64,000 nucleotides of DNA from Thermomicrobium sp. 4228-Ro (GTDB taxonomy: Bacteria > Chloroflexota > Chloroflexia > Thermomicrobiales > Thermomicrobiaceae), in the NCBI RefSeq assembly GCF_026241205.1, contig NZ_JAPFQM010000001.1, positions 930,001 to 994,000 on the forward strand, given 5' to 3'. The position numbers and the translations under genes were made by a program. The notes under the pieces are model-generated. The model ran no database searches and was not told the origin of the DNA. It saw only the letters and a list, made by a program, of their open reading frames with translations. Shown here in pieces: positions 27,106 through 36,068 of the stretch (the stretch's first letter is position 1; every line of letters begins with the position of its first letter).

Positions 27106-27127
27106 GTGTCCGTCGTTTGACGGACAC
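27106..27127 (+). promoter_or_regulatory. Palindromic operator candidate upstream of LuxR-type gene
   Basis: GTGTCCG and CGGACAC arms around an 8-bp centre beginning TCG, 47 bp before the gene. A poorer half-site copy (TGTCCGTCGTT) lies at 27020-27030. The same palindrome occurs twice at 59003-59057. Confidence 0.5.
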
Positions 27128-27174
27128 GGTCGGCTGGAGAAAGAATAGGGTCGTATCGGTCGGCTCTCCGGCAC

Positions 27175-28500
27175 GTGAAGGGGCAGGCTGGAGTGCGGGA
27201 GCCGGGTCGGGCAGCTCTCGGGCTCGGGTTGGTCTTCGCGTGGCTGCTCTTGGTGCCGCTCGGTCCGGCCGCTGGTGCCGCGACCGGCTGGGTGAGCGGG
27301 GCCGCGGTCGCCCACGGTCTGGGGTTGCTCGTCGCTGGTTGGACTCTCCGGCGCTGGGGGACACGACTCTGGCCGGTCATTGCGGTGTTCGGTGCCGCCG
27401 CGCTGGTGCAGGCGCTCTGGCCAGCTGGGCGGGGTGCGTTCCTGGTGGTCGCTGGGGCGCTCGCGGCCGTGCCGGTGCTGGCCTGTGCCGGCGCGCTCGC
27501 CGCCTTGTCACCGCGCCAGCGCCCGTGGGCAGTGGCCGCCGGTGCCGCGTTGGCCAACCTGCCGCTCCTGGTGCTGCACGCGGGGAGTTCGCCGCTGCTG
27601 CTCCGGGCTGGTGCCGTCGCGGCGGCGCTGATCGCCGTGCTCGGCGGGTGGCTCGTGCGCCCTGCCACCGGCGCGCCGGTCGGGCCGCTGCCTCCGCGGC
27701 TCGTGGCGGCCGTCGGTGCCACCTACCTGGTCGGGGGCATCACCTATGGCCTGGTTCTGCCCGGACTCGGTGGCAACCCGCTCGGGGTGGTGCCGTACCT
27801 CGTGCTGCTCGGTGTTGCTGCCTGGCTGGCTGACCGGTTGGGGCGCGGGACGACCATCCGGATAGGGCTGGCGGCGCTCGGGCTGGCAGCCCTGGGCTGG
27901 GGACTCGGTTGGTCGCTGCTCGGCCCGCTCCTGGCGGCGCTCCTGGTCGGTTGCTGGGCGTTCGTCGACGTCGGCTGGTGGGCCCGGCTGGGTGACGAGC
28001 CGGACTGGCCGACGAGTTACGGCGCGGGGCTGGCGGCGATGGCCGCTGCGATCGGTCTGGGTCTCGTGGTCACGCCGCTCTTGGGCGGTGTCCATCCGCC
28101 CTCCGGTGCGGCTCTGGCGCTGGCAGCGCTGCTGGGCGCAGCGTTGCTCTTGCCGGGCGAGGTGTACGCGCAGCCGAGTGTACCGGTGTCAGCGGAACCA
28201 CGGCAGCCAGTACCCGGAGCAGCCGAGCCGGAACGACCAGCAGATCCCGCACCGGTGGTGCGCTTGAGCCCGCGCGAGCGGCGGGTGCTGGAGCTGGTCG
28301 CCCGTGGCGCGAGCAACAAGGAGATCGCCCAGGAGCTGGGGGTAAGCGAGGCAACGGTCCGTACGCACCTGGAGCGGCTCTACCGCAAGCTGGGGGTACG
28401 CTCACGGACCGAGGCGGCTGCCTGGTACTGGCGGATGCTGGCCCGGGAGATGCCGGAGGCGGAGCGCGAGCGACAGCCGCGGGGTGGCGCGCGCGAGTGA
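27175..28500 (+). CDS. Multi-pass membrane protein with C-terminal LuxR-type HTH
   Basis: A 441-residue protein; GTG 27175 or GTG 27193 could start it, and neither has a decisive ribosome binding site. About ten to twelve hydrophobic helices span residues 15-335, resembling an MFS-like sensor, then a Pro-rich linker. A LuxR/NarL-type helix-turn-helix (about 361-420) follows: LSPRERRVLELVARGASNKE, with VSEATVRTHLERLYRKLGVRS. It is a membrane-tethered one-component transcription regulator that may sense a small molecule or membrane state. A palindrome upstream suggests autoregulation. Its targets are unknown; matching palindromes lie before the surface-protein gene at 59354. Confidence 0.85.
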   Translation: MKGQAGVREPGRAALGLGLVFAWLLLVPLGPAAGAATGWVSGAAVAHGLGLLVAGWTLRRWGTRLWPVIAVFGAAALVQALWPAGRGAFLVVAGALAAVPVLACAGALAALSPRQRPWAVAAGAALANLPLLVLHAGSSPLLLRAGAVAAALIAVLGGWLVRPATGAPVGPLPPRLVAAVGATYLVGGITYGLVLPGLGGNPLGVVPYLVLLGVAAWLADRLGRGTTIRIGLAALGLAALGWGLGWSLLGPLLAALLVGCWAFVDVGWWARLGDEPDWPTSYGAGLAAMAAAIGLGLVVTPLLGGVHPPSGAALALAALLGAALLLPGEVYAQPSVPVSAEPRQPVPGAAEPERPADPAPVVRLSPRERRVLELVARGASNKEIAQELGVSEATVRTHLERLYRKLGVRSRTEAAAWYWRMLAREMPEAERERQPRGGARE

Positions 28501-29417
28501 GAAACGCGCCCGGTCGGGGTCGGGCAGGCCCGACCCGCAGTCTCCTCATCCCCCGGCCCCTGCCCCGCGATCGTGGGAACGGAGCCGAAACCCCGTAGGG
28601 AGCCAGGCGTGCCTGACCCGCCAAGCCCCCCGTCCCCCTCTCCCGCACCGCGCGGGAGAGGGGGTGCCGAGCGGAGCGAGACGGGAGTGAGGAGTGTCCG
28701 ACCGGGCGACGCACGCGTCGCCCATCCAACGAACGTTGGGCGCCGCACGCCGCGCCCCTACGATGTGTGGCGGTCAGGGCCGGTGGCACACGCACTGCCC
28801 ACCGGCCCGCATCGACGACCGCCATCCCATAGGGGTCACGCGTGCGTGACCCGTCGGGTCGGGTGTGCCCGACCTGTCCGGGCCGTCAGGCCCGGGAAAC
28901 CCGCCACGTTCCCGCACCTCGCGGCGCGACACGCCGCGAGCCCCCTCACCCTCGGCCCCTCTCCCGCGGTGTGCGGGAGAGGGGTGCCGCACCAGCGGCG
29001 GGGGTGAGGGGTGTCCAACCGGGCGACGCACGCGTCGCCCCGACGAAAATGGGTCATTCGGCCACGGTCGCCTGCCGATCGCCCACCGGCCCCCATCGAC
29101 CACCGCCATCCCGTAGGGGTCACGCGTGCGTGACCCTCCGGGTCAGGCGTGCCTGACCCGGCCGGGCCGTCAGGCCCGGTACGGCCGGGGCAGGCGAACG
29201 TTCGGGCGCGGCGTGCCGCGCCCCGACAGGGGGAGCGGGCCGGCGTGCCGAGCGCCGGCGCCGGGGTCAGGGATGTGCCTCCAGGTGCGGCATGCGTCGA
29301 CCCGACCGGGGAATCGGCCAGGCGGACGACTGCGGTTCGCCGCATCGCTGCGCGGCAACGGCCTGGCCGCCGGTATACTGCTCCTCAGACGCGACGCGCG
29401 AAAGGGGAGGATCGCGG
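28501..29417. repeat. Repeat-rich gap with several copies of the palindromic modules
   Basis: No gene. It contains, in order, a CCCTCTCCCGC...GCGGGAGAGGG hairpin module (28642-28668), GGGCGACGCACGCGTCGCCC (28704-28723), a TCACGCGTGCGTGA module (from 28830), GGTCGGGTGTGCCCGACC, a GGGCCGTCAGGCCCGG module, a second CTCTCCCGC hairpin (about 28958-28985), GGGCGACGCACGCGTCGCCC again (29021-29040), a second TCACGCGTGCGTGA module (29114) and GGGTCAGGCGTGCCTGACCC (29140-29159). Order and strand match the other repeat blocks. Promoter and leader of the next gene occupy the last 45 bp. Confidence 0.8.
29374..29407 (+). promoter_or_regulatory. TATACT -10 box and conserved leader (second copy)
   Basis: TATACTGCT at 29374-29382 and GACGCGACGCGCGAAAGGGG at 29388-29407. 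The 20-nt leader block is identical to that at 23782-23801. Confidence 0.6.
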
Positions 29418-31196
29418 ATGCATACCGCCTGGCGCGACCCGGAAGCAGAGCAGCGGATCCTGTCGGCGATCAGCCTGGAGGAGCCGTGGGCGGCGGTCGA
29501 GACGTTCGCTCAGCTGGTACGCCTTTCGGGGAGTCCGGAGGAACGCGAAGCGCTCGACTACCTCATCGAGCGGCTGGACCGCTGGGGCGTGCCCTACCGG
29601 GTCTTCTGGCCCGTCTGTCTGGTTTCGACGCCGGTCTACGCGACGTTGCGGGTCGTGTCGCCGGAGCCGCGACCGATCCGGGCCAAGACGCTCGCCTTCT
29701 CTCCCTCGACGGACGGGGCGGAAGTGGTCGGTGAACTCGTCCCGGTCACGGCCGAGCAGGCGGCTGGGCTGGAGGGGATCTTCGGCGGCGCGGTGCCTGG
29801 TGCGTTGCCCGACTTGCGGGGCAAGGTGGTGCTGGTCGATGGCTTCGGCTTCGCCGCGCAAGCGGTGCGCTGGGCGGCGACCGGGGCAGTCGGGGCGGTC
29901 TTCGTCCATCCGGGCGAGGCCATCCACGAGGGGATCGCGACGACCTCCTGGGGCTCGCCTGACCTCGATGCCGAGGAGACGGTGCCAGCAGTGCCAGTGG
30001 TGACGATCGCCCGGCCGGACGGGGAAGCGCTGCGGGAACTGGCCGCTCGCGGCCCGGTGACGGTCGCCTTCTCGACCGCCGTCGAGACCGGCTGGCGGCC
30101 GATTCCGGTGCTGGTCGCCGAGATCCCGGGCACGCAGGCGGCCGACGAGTTCGTGCTCCTGCACGCGCACCTCGATTCCTGGCACGTCGGGGTGGGCGAC
30201 AACGCAACCGGTGACGCGACGCTGCTCGAGCTGGCCCGCGTCTTCTGGCAGCACCGGGACCAGCTGGTGCGGACGCTGCGCATCGCCTGGTGGTCAGGGC
30301 ACTCGCACGGTCGCTACGCCGGATCGACCTGGTACGCCGATGCGCACGCGCAGGATCTCGTGCCCAACTGCGTGGCACACGTCAACTGCGACTCGCCCGG
30401 TTGCCGGGGGGCGACCGAGTACCGCGACGTGGCGGCGATGGCCGAGGCGGCGGCGCTGGTGCGCACGGTGATCCGCGACGTGACCGGACTGGAGGCGACG
30501 ATGGCCCGGCCACCGCGAGCTGGCGACTATTCGTTCACCAACCTCGGGATCACTGGCTGCCTGATGCTCTCCTCCACCATGCCGGAGGAGGTGCGGCGGG
30601 CCAAGGGGTACTACCCGGTCGGGGGATGCGGCGGCAATATCGTCTGGCATACCGAGGAGGACACGCTGGAGGTCGCCGATCCGGACGTCCTCTTGCGCGA
30701 TATGCGCGTCTACGCGGCGGTCGTGCTGCGCCTGCTCAACGCGCCGGTGCACCCGTTCGATTTCCGCGCGACGGTGCGCGAGATCGAGGCGCACGTGCAC
30801 CGATACCAGGAGGCGGCCGGGGAGGCGTTCGATCTCCGCCCGGCCCTGCAGGCGGCTGGGATGCTCCTCACGGCGCTCGACCGTTTCTACGAGCATACGG
30901 CGACGTTGCTCGACCGACCGGCCGACGATCCCGAGGTGCGGCGGGTGAACGCGATGCAGCGGGGACTGGCGCGGCATCTGGTGCCGGTCGACTATGTGCG
31001 GCGCGGTCGGTTCCGGCACGATCCAGCCGAGCCGATCCCGCCGGTGCCGGAACTGGCCCCAGCGCTGGAATTGCCGCACCTCCAGCCGGAAAGCGACCGC
31101 TGGCACCGGGTGCGGACGCACCTCGTACGCGGGCAGAATCAGGTGGTCTGGTCGCTGCGCCAGGCCCACCGCCGCATCGCCGAGCTACTGGCGTGA
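29418..31196 (+). CDS. M28-family peptidase-like protein with PA-type insert
   Basis: ATG 29418 follows GGGGAGG. The 592-residue protein has an N-terminal helical part, a PA-like insert (GKVVLVDGFGFAAQAVRWAA..GAVGAVFVHPGE) and an M28 aminopeptidase core. Metal-site motifs are LLHAHLDSWHVGVGDNATGD (His and Asp ligands) and, at the C-terminal end of the core, NIVWHTEEDTLEVADPD. Where classical M28 enzymes have the catalytic GAEExGLxGS, this one has WWSGHSHGRYAGSTWYAD, so the acid base Glu is not at its usual place. It has no signal peptide and is probably cytosolic. It may be a divergent dinuclear-zinc amidohydrolase rather than an aminopeptidase. Confidence 0.8.
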   Translation: MHTAWRDPEAEQRILSAISLEEPWAAVETFAQLVRLSGSPEEREALDYLIERLDRWGVPYRVFWPVCLVSTPVYATLRVVSPEPRPIRAKTLAFSPSTDGAEVVGELVPVTAEQAAGLEGIFGGAVPGALPDLRGKVVLVDGFGFAAQAVRWAATGAVGAVFVHPGEAIHEGIATTSWGSPDLDAEETVPAVPVVTIARPDGEALRELAARGPVTVAFSTAVETGWRPIPVLVAEIPGTQAADEFVLLHAHLDSWHVGVGDNATGDATLLELARVFWQHRDQLVRTLRIAWWSGHSHGRYAGSTWYADAHAQDLVPNCVAHVNCDSPGCRGATEYRDVAAMAEAAALVRTVIRDVTGLEATMARPPRAGDYSFTNLGITGCLMLSSTMPEEVRRAKGYYPVGGCGGNIVWHTEEDTLEVADPDVLLRDMRVYAAVVLRLLNAPVHPFDFRATVREIEAHVHRYQEAAGEAFDLRPALQAAGMLLTALDRFYEHTATLLDRPADDPEVRRVNAMQRGLARHLVPVDYVRRGRFRHDPAEPIPPVPELAPALELPHLQPESDRWHRVRTHLVRGQNQVVWSLRQAHRRIAELLA

Positions 31197-31420
31197 GCGA
31201 CGCTGGGGGAGCGACCAGGCGCCCTGTGGCGGCAGGCCGGTCGGGTGTTCGGGCTGCAGAGACGGTGCGCGCCAGCTCTCCTCGTGGCTGACCCATGGAG
31301 CAGACGCATCGCCCAGGACACGTGCCCGTTTGGGCGTTGCGGGCAGTAAATCGCGGAAGATCACCGTGCTCGCCTGCTGCATCCGAGCGGCACGGCGGAA
31401 CGGATATGACCAGCTCGGTT

Positions 31421-31756
31421 TCAAAGGCGCACGGCCGTTCCGGAGACGGTAACCATGAGCATGTTGCTGCCACCCATGTCGATCGTCTCGTAGTCGATAT
31501 CGACACCGATCACCGCGTTGGCGCCGAGCTGGCGGGCGGCCTCGGCCATCTCCTGGAAGGCGATCTCGCGTGCCTTGCGCAGCTCCTTCTCGTAGGCGCC
31601 GGAGCGGCCGCCGACGATGTCGCGGATACTGGCGAAGAGGTCGCGGAAGATATTGGCACCGAGGATCGCCTCGCCGGTCACCACCCCGAGATACTGCTTG
31701 ACCGGCCGGCCCTCGACGACCGGCGTCGTGGTGATCAGGAGATCGGTCGTCGTCAT
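31421..31756 (-). CDS. YbjQ/UPF0145 family protein
   Basis: ATG 31756 follows GGGGGACCGGAG; the longer open frame is repeat DNA. The 111-residue protein carries the family pattern: [56 protein letters not shown] and [15 protein letters not shown]. Members form pentamers and are named as possible heavy-metal-binding proteins, but their role is not established. It stands alone; a repeat block lies upstream and a 224-bp gap with nothing recognisable lies downstream. Confidence 0.9.
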   Translation of the reverse strand: MTTTDLLITTTPVVEGRPVKQYLGVVTGEAILGANIFRDLFASIRDIVGGRSGAYEKELRKAREIAFQEMAEAARQLGANAVIGVDIDYETIDMGGSNMLMVTVSGTAVRL

Positions 31757-31849
31757 CTCCGGTCCCCCTTTCCCGATCCTCGTGCTCACCTGTCGTATGG
31801 TAGCAGGTCGGCGGTCGGGACAGCGCTGTCCCGGTTCCGGGGCAGCGTG

Positions 31850-32400
31850 TTCGGGACGAGTGACCACGGCCGATCCCCGTCGGCGCGACGCCTGCGTGAC
31901 CTGCGAAGCCCCCTCACCCGAGGCGTGCGGGAGAGGGAACGCCGAAACGTCCCGTCGGGGTCGGGCGTGTCCGAACCGCTCGGGCCGCCAGGCCCGGTGA
32001 ACCTGGCCCTGTTTCCGCGCCTGCGGCGCGGACGGGCGAGGCACGCCTCGCCCCTACCGGGTCTGGTCGGCTGGCGACGGTCGCCGATCGCACGGCTACC
32101 GGCGCCCCTGCGATCCACCGTCGCCCCTGTAGGGGTCACGCGTGCGTGACCCAGCCGGCCCATCAGGGCCGGGAACAGGACCACCGACCCGGGACGCATG
32201 CCCACGCGCGGCAGGCATGCACCCCTCACCCCCCCGGCCCCCTCTCCCGCACACCGCGGGAGAGGGGGTGGCGAGCGCCAGCGAGCCGGGGGTGAGGGGT
32301 GTCTCCTCGGGCGCGGCACGCCTCGCCCCGACGAGGAACACGCGGCGAGGGTGCCGCGGAAGCGGCGGGGGTGAGGAGGGTCTTCGGCCGGGCGCGCTGT
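31850..32400. repeat. Repeat block between YbjQ-like and PotD-like genes
   Basis: No gene. Modules seen: GCGAGGCACGCCTCGCCCCT with CTAC (about 32036), the TCACGCGTGCGTGA module with a preceding GTAGGGG (about 32130-32151), and a CCCCTCTCCCGC...GCGGGAGAGGGG hairpin (about 32240-32267). Several half copies are also present, including GTGAGGGGTGTC. Confidence 0.7.
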
Positions 32401-32427
32401 GTCCCGGCTGGTGCAGGGCCTGTCGCC

Positions 32428-33627
32428 TCAGCTCGTGACCCAGGCGTTGAACCGCTGGACGACCTCGTCCAGGTGGTCGGCCCACCACTGGTAGTCCGGG
32501 TAGACCTGCAGCTTCTTGTTCTCCGGCGCGCTCGGCAGCACCGCGACGCCGTCGGGTGGCAGCGCCTCGAACGCCCGCTGGTTGGCTGGGCCGTCCGGAT
32601 AGATCATGGCGAAGGCACGCTGCACCTCCGGCCGCAGCGCGAAGTTGATGAAGTCGTGCGCCACGTCGACGTTCTTGGAGCCGCGTGGGATGACGAGCGA
32701 GTCGCTGGAGAGCCGCCCCTGGTTCCAGGTGTACCCGAGCTGGGTGTTCCCCTGCTCGATGAGGAACTGAATGCGGGCGATCCAGGCATCGGTCAGGTCG
32801 ACCTCGCCGTCCGTCAGGAGCTGGGCAGGTTGTGCACCGGATTCCCACCAGACGGTGATGTGCGGCTTGATCCGGTCGAGCGAGCGGAAGGCACGGTCGA
32901 TATCCAGCGGGTAGAGCTGGTCGATCGGGACGCCGTCGGCCAGGAGCGCCGCCTCGATCGGCCCCCATTGCGCGTACTTCTGGAAGGCGCGCACGCCGGG
33001 AAAGCCCTGGACGTCCCAGAAGTCGGCCCAGCTGTTGGGCGGCTTGTTCGGGAACTTGTCCTTCCGGTAGCCAAGACAGGTGGAATAGTAGTAATACCCC
33101 ACGCCGTGCTCGAGGACCAGTTCGGGGAAGATGTCTTTGGTGTCGATCTTGCTGTAGTCGAGTGGTTCGAGGAGGTTGAGGCGCCCCATCGGGATGACCG
33201 ACTCGGTCCCCACGTCGACGACGTCCCACTGGACGTTCCCCGACTCGACCATGGTGCGCAGCTTGGCCTCGTCGGTCGTATCTTCGACGATCTGGCAGCC
33301 GGTCAGCCGGGCGAACGGCTGGTAGATCGCCTTGCGCAGGGCGTCCTGGAGCGCACCGCCCCAGGAGGTGACGACCAACGTCCGTCCCTTCCAGCGGTTG
33401 GGGTCGTCGTAGCCGGGGACGGTGAGCTCGCCGGATGCCGCGGTCGCCGGCGTCGGCGTCGCTGCTGCGCCAGCAGTCGGCGTGGTGACGCTCGGTGTCG
33501 GGGTCGCTTGGGACTGTCGGCAAGCAGCGAGAGTGGTGGCGGCGAGCACACCACCGAGGAAGGCACGTCGGCGCAGCCGGTGTTGCTGGCTGAAGAAGCG
33601 GAGCAGTGCATCGGAGCGGTCGGGCAT
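32428..33627 (-). CDS. PotD-like ABC substrate-binding protein (Tat signal lipoprotein)
   Basis: ATG 33627 follows AGGAGGTG. The 399-residue precursor has a twin-arginine motif RRRAFLGG and lipobox LAAC (residues about 19-36), then a Thr/Pro-rich linker. The spermidine/putrescine-type binding fold follows: TLVVTSWGGALQDALRKAIY, VQWDVVDVGTES, YYYSTCLGYRKDKFP, VIPRGSKNVDVAHDFINFAL. It binds a small cationic or amine solute outside the membrane. It is the last gene behind the FAD oxidase and Rieske oxygenase, so a quaternary ammonium or N-methylated amine is a likely ligand. No permease or ATPase is adjacent. Confidence 0.88.
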   Translation of the reverse strand: MPDRSDALLRFFSQQHRLRRRAFLGGVLAATTLAACRQSQATPTPSVTTPTAGAAATPTPATAASGELTVPGYDDPNRWKGRTLVVTSWGGALQDALRKAIYQPFARLTGCQIVEDTTDEAKLRTMVESGNVQWDVVDVGTESVIPMGRLNLLEPLDYSKIDTKDIFPELVLEHGVGYYYYSTCLGYRKDKFPNKPPNSWADFWDVQGFPGVRAFQKYAQWGPIEAALLADGVPIDQLYPLDIDRAFRSLDRIKPHITVWWESGAQPAQLLTDGEVDLTDAWIARIQFLIEQGNTQLGYTWNQGRLSSDSLVIPRGSKNVDVAHDFINFALRPEVQRAFAMIYPDGPANQRAFEALPPDGVAVLPSAPENKKLQVYPDYQWWADHLDEVVQRFNAWVTS

Positions 33628-33704
33628 GAAAGCACCTCCTCTCGCCGGTCGGGAGCTGTCGTCGCTACCGGCTTCGTGGTCTGTATCGGTTCGCGCGTCG
33701 CCCG

Positions 33705-34871
33705 CTACCGCGTCGGGAAGGGCAGCGCGATCGCGTCGCGCACCTTGCCGGGCTCGCGGAAGCGATCGAGCCGGATCTCCTCGGCCGGGAGCTCGCTGAC
33801 GCGCTCGTCGAGGACGAGCTCGGCCATCTTCATCCCCAGTGCTGGGCCCCACATCATCCCGTGACCACCGGCAGCCAGGACGTAGAAGCCGTGCCGCGGC
33901 TCGTCGATGATGGGGAGGTGGTCCGGCGTGTAGTCGATCGAACCGGTCCAGGCGCGACCGACCGGGAGCCCTTTCAGGGCCGGGATCGTCGCTTCCCAGT
34001 CCGGCTTGAGGCGCTCGAAGTAGTCCCAGTCGAACTCGAGCAGGAACCGTTCGGTCGGATCGGGCTGCTCCTCCGGATTGCTCATGCCGAGCAGCACGCC
34101 CTGCTCGTCAGGCCGGAGGTAGTATCCCTTGGCCAGCACGAAGAGCATCGGAAAGTTCGCTGGCAGCTCGGCAGGGCGAGTAGGGAAGCTGACGATCTGG
34201 TGACGGGCGGCCGAGACCGGTACCTCGATGCCGAGGAGCTCGCCGATGCGGCGTGCACCGCGCGGTCCGGCCGCGTTGACCACGCGCTCGGCCTCGAAGG
34301 TGCCGCGCGTGGTACGGACGCGATAGCCGCTAGGGAGCGGCTCGATCTCCTGCACCTCGCACTCCTCGAAGAGCGCGACGCCAGCGCGCAGGACCGCGTA
34401 GGTGATGTTGCGCGCAACGATGTGCGGGTAGACGAAGCCGTCGTCCGGTGTGTAGGTCGCACCCAGGTAGCGGCTCCAATCGACGAAGGGAAGTCGCTGG
34501 GCCAGCTCGTCCGGTTCCAGCCAGACGTTCTCGATACCGCAGCGCCGGCGCAGCTCGACGAGGTCGAGGAAGGCGGCACGTTCCTCGGGTGTCGAGGCGA
34601 GGACATAATAGCCGACCTCGACGAAACCGCTGCCGAGGCCGAGCTCGCGCCCGAGCTCCTGGTAGAGCTGGCGCGACCACTTGCCGAGCTTGACGGCCGT
34701 CTCCGAACCACCTTGCTGGCGCACGATGCCAGCCGAGCGCGTGGTGGCGCCGAAGCCGGCCCAGTAGCGCTCGCAGACCGCGATCCGCTGCACGCCGCGC
34801 TTGGCGAGGTGATAGGCGGTCCAGAGGCCGAGGTTCCCGCCACCGATGATGAGGACATCAGAGGAAGGCAT
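33705..34871 (-). CDS. FAD-dependent amine oxidoreductase (DAO family, sarcosine/glycine oxidase-like)
   Basis: A 388-residue flavoprotein with N-terminal dinucleotide-binding motif VLIIGGGNLGLWTAYHLAKR, the GATTRSAGIVRQQ flavin loop, and a C-terminal FYVLAAGGHGMMWGPALG FAD motif. Such enzymes oxidise sarcosine, dimethylglycine, glycine or related secondary or tertiary amines. The gene sits between a PotD-like binding protein and a Rieske oxygenase of the quaternary-amine type on the same strand. This suggests successive N-demethylation of a betaine or stachydrine-like compound. AAAGGAG precedes the ATG. It ends with TAG. Confidence 0.88.
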   Translation of the reverse strand: MPSSDVLIIGGGNLGLWTAYHLAKRGVQRIAVCERYWAGFGATTRSAGIVRQQGGSETAVKLGKWSRQLYQELGRELGLGSGFVEVGYYVLASTPEERAAFLDLVELRRRCGIENVWLEPDELAQRLPFVDWSRYLGATYTPDDGFVYPHIVARNITYAVLRAGVALFEECEVQEIEPLPSGYRVRTTRGTFEAERVVNAAGPRGARRIGELLGIEVPVSAARHQIVSFPTRPAELPANFPMLFVLAKGYYLRPDEQGVLLGMSNPEEQPDPTERFLLEFDWDYFERLKPDWEATIPALKGLPVGRAWTGSIDYTPDHLPIIDEPRHGFYVLAAGGHGMMWGPALGMKMAELVLDERVSELPAEEIRLDRFREPGKVRDAIALPFPTR

Positions 34872-34926
34872 CAGCCACTGCTCCTTTCACTGTTCCCGAA
34901 CCCGGCGGAGTCCACCAGACCATTCC

Positions 34927-36048
34927 TCACGCGTCCTCGCCCAGCTGCGCCAGCACCCAGTCGTTGAAGCGCCGGATGTGCGACTCGATCGGCGCGAAGA
35001 TGCCGCCCTCCGCGTAGGCCCGTGAGTGCATGCTCGCCTGGCAGCGCTCGCACATCGCCCAGTCCTGGCGGTTCACGAGGTCCCAGAAGTCGACCGCATC
35101 GCTGGGGTCGAAATCGGGTGATTCGACGACATCGGGCGCGAAGAGCCAGTCGCAGACGATGCGCGTGCGCCCGACGTCGAGCGGCTCCAACCGGTGGATG
35201 AGGACGTAGTCCGGGTGGAGGTTGACGAAGACGTTCGGCAGGAGGACCATGCCGTAGTAGGTCCGGTCGTCCTCCGGCCGGAGACCGGGCAAGAGCGGCC
35301 GGGTGCGCTTGCCGGTGAGCGTCAGTGTTTCCACTCCCTCGGCAAAGGTCGCGCCGACGCCGTGCTGGTAGGCATAGCCAGCGCGGAAGCTCGGGACCAG
35401 CTGGCTCAGTTCCGGGTGGACGACGGCGCAGTGGTAGCACTCCATGAAGTTCTCGACGACGAGCTTCCAGTTCGCGGCCACGTCGTAGGTGACGGTCGCG
35501 CCGATCCGCAGCTCGCCGATACCGTAGCGCCGGAAGATCGCCGGGTCGCCGAGCCGCTCGACGACACGCGGCAGGAGCTGGGACTCGACCGGGGGCGGGT
35601 CGCTCGCGAGGTTGACCCAGATCATCCCTTCCCAGACGGCGAGCGCGACCGGAAGCAAGCCGTAGGCACTTGGCGAGAATCCTTCAGCGTCGCGCATGTT
35701 CGGCGCACCGATCAGACGCCCGTCGAGCGCGTAGCTCCAGGCGTGATACGGGCACTGGATCACCCGCGATTCCAAGCGCCCGCACGGCTCGGTGCACAGC
35801 CGGGCACCGCGATGCCGGCAAACGTTCAGGAAGGCGCGGAGCTGGCCGTCCTGCCCGCGGACGACCAGGATCGGCTCGCCGGCCACTTCGGTGGTGAGGT
35901 AGTCACCGGCTTGCGGGAGTGCTGCTGCCAGGCCGACACAGGTCCACAGCTGGGCGAAAATGCGCTCCTGCTCGCGCCGGTAGAGTTCCGGGCTCGCGTA
36001 GAAGCGACCTGGTAGGGTGGGGACGATCGGGGATGCCTGAACGTTCAT
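34927..36048 (-). CDS. Rieske non-haem iron oxygenase, quaternary-ammonium type
   Basis: ATG 36048 follows GAGAGGAG. The 373-residue alpha subunit has the Rieske cluster ligands CRH (Cys77, His79) and CPYH (Cys99, His102). The mononuclear iron site is in NWKLVVENFMECYHCAVVHP (His206, His211). The residue linking the two metal centres is Glu204 where ring-hydroxylating enzymes have Asp. In the literature a Glu here marks carnitine, choline and betaine-type oxygenases such as CntA and GbcA. It should oxidatively cleave a C-N bond or demethylate a quaternary amine. A separate reductase is needed and is not in the window. First gene of the module, divergent from pucR-type gene. Confidence 0.88.
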   Translation of the reverse strand: MNVQASPIVPTLPGRFYASPELYRREQERIFAQLWTCVGLAAALPQAGDYLTTEVAGEPILVVRGQDGQLRAFLNVCRHRGARLCTEPCGRLESRVIQCPYHAWSYALDGRLIGAPNMRDAEGFSPSAYGLLPVALAVWEGMIWVNLASDPPPVESQLLPRVVERLGDPAIFRRYGIGELRIGATVTYDVAANWKLVVENFMECYHCAVVHPELSQLVPSFRAGYAYQHGVGATFAEGVETLTLTGKRTRPLLPGLRPEDDRTYYGMVLLPNVFVNLHPDYVLIHRLEPLDVGRTRIVCDWLFAPDVVESPDFDPSDAVDFWDLVNRQDWAMCERCQASMHSRAYAEGGIFAPIESHIRRFNDWVLAQLGEDA

Positions 36049-36068
36049 CGACGGCTCCTCTCGCGAGT

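Noticed and set aside
26478-27833. A 451-codon open frame across the small RNA region and the LuxR-type gene
   Set aside because: Arg-rich shadow frame with no ribosome binding site; it overlaps the well-supported membrane-LuxR frame.
28501-29260. CRISPR array
   Set aside because: Repeats are short palindromes with variable order and uneven spacing, without uniform unique spacers, and no cas genes are near.
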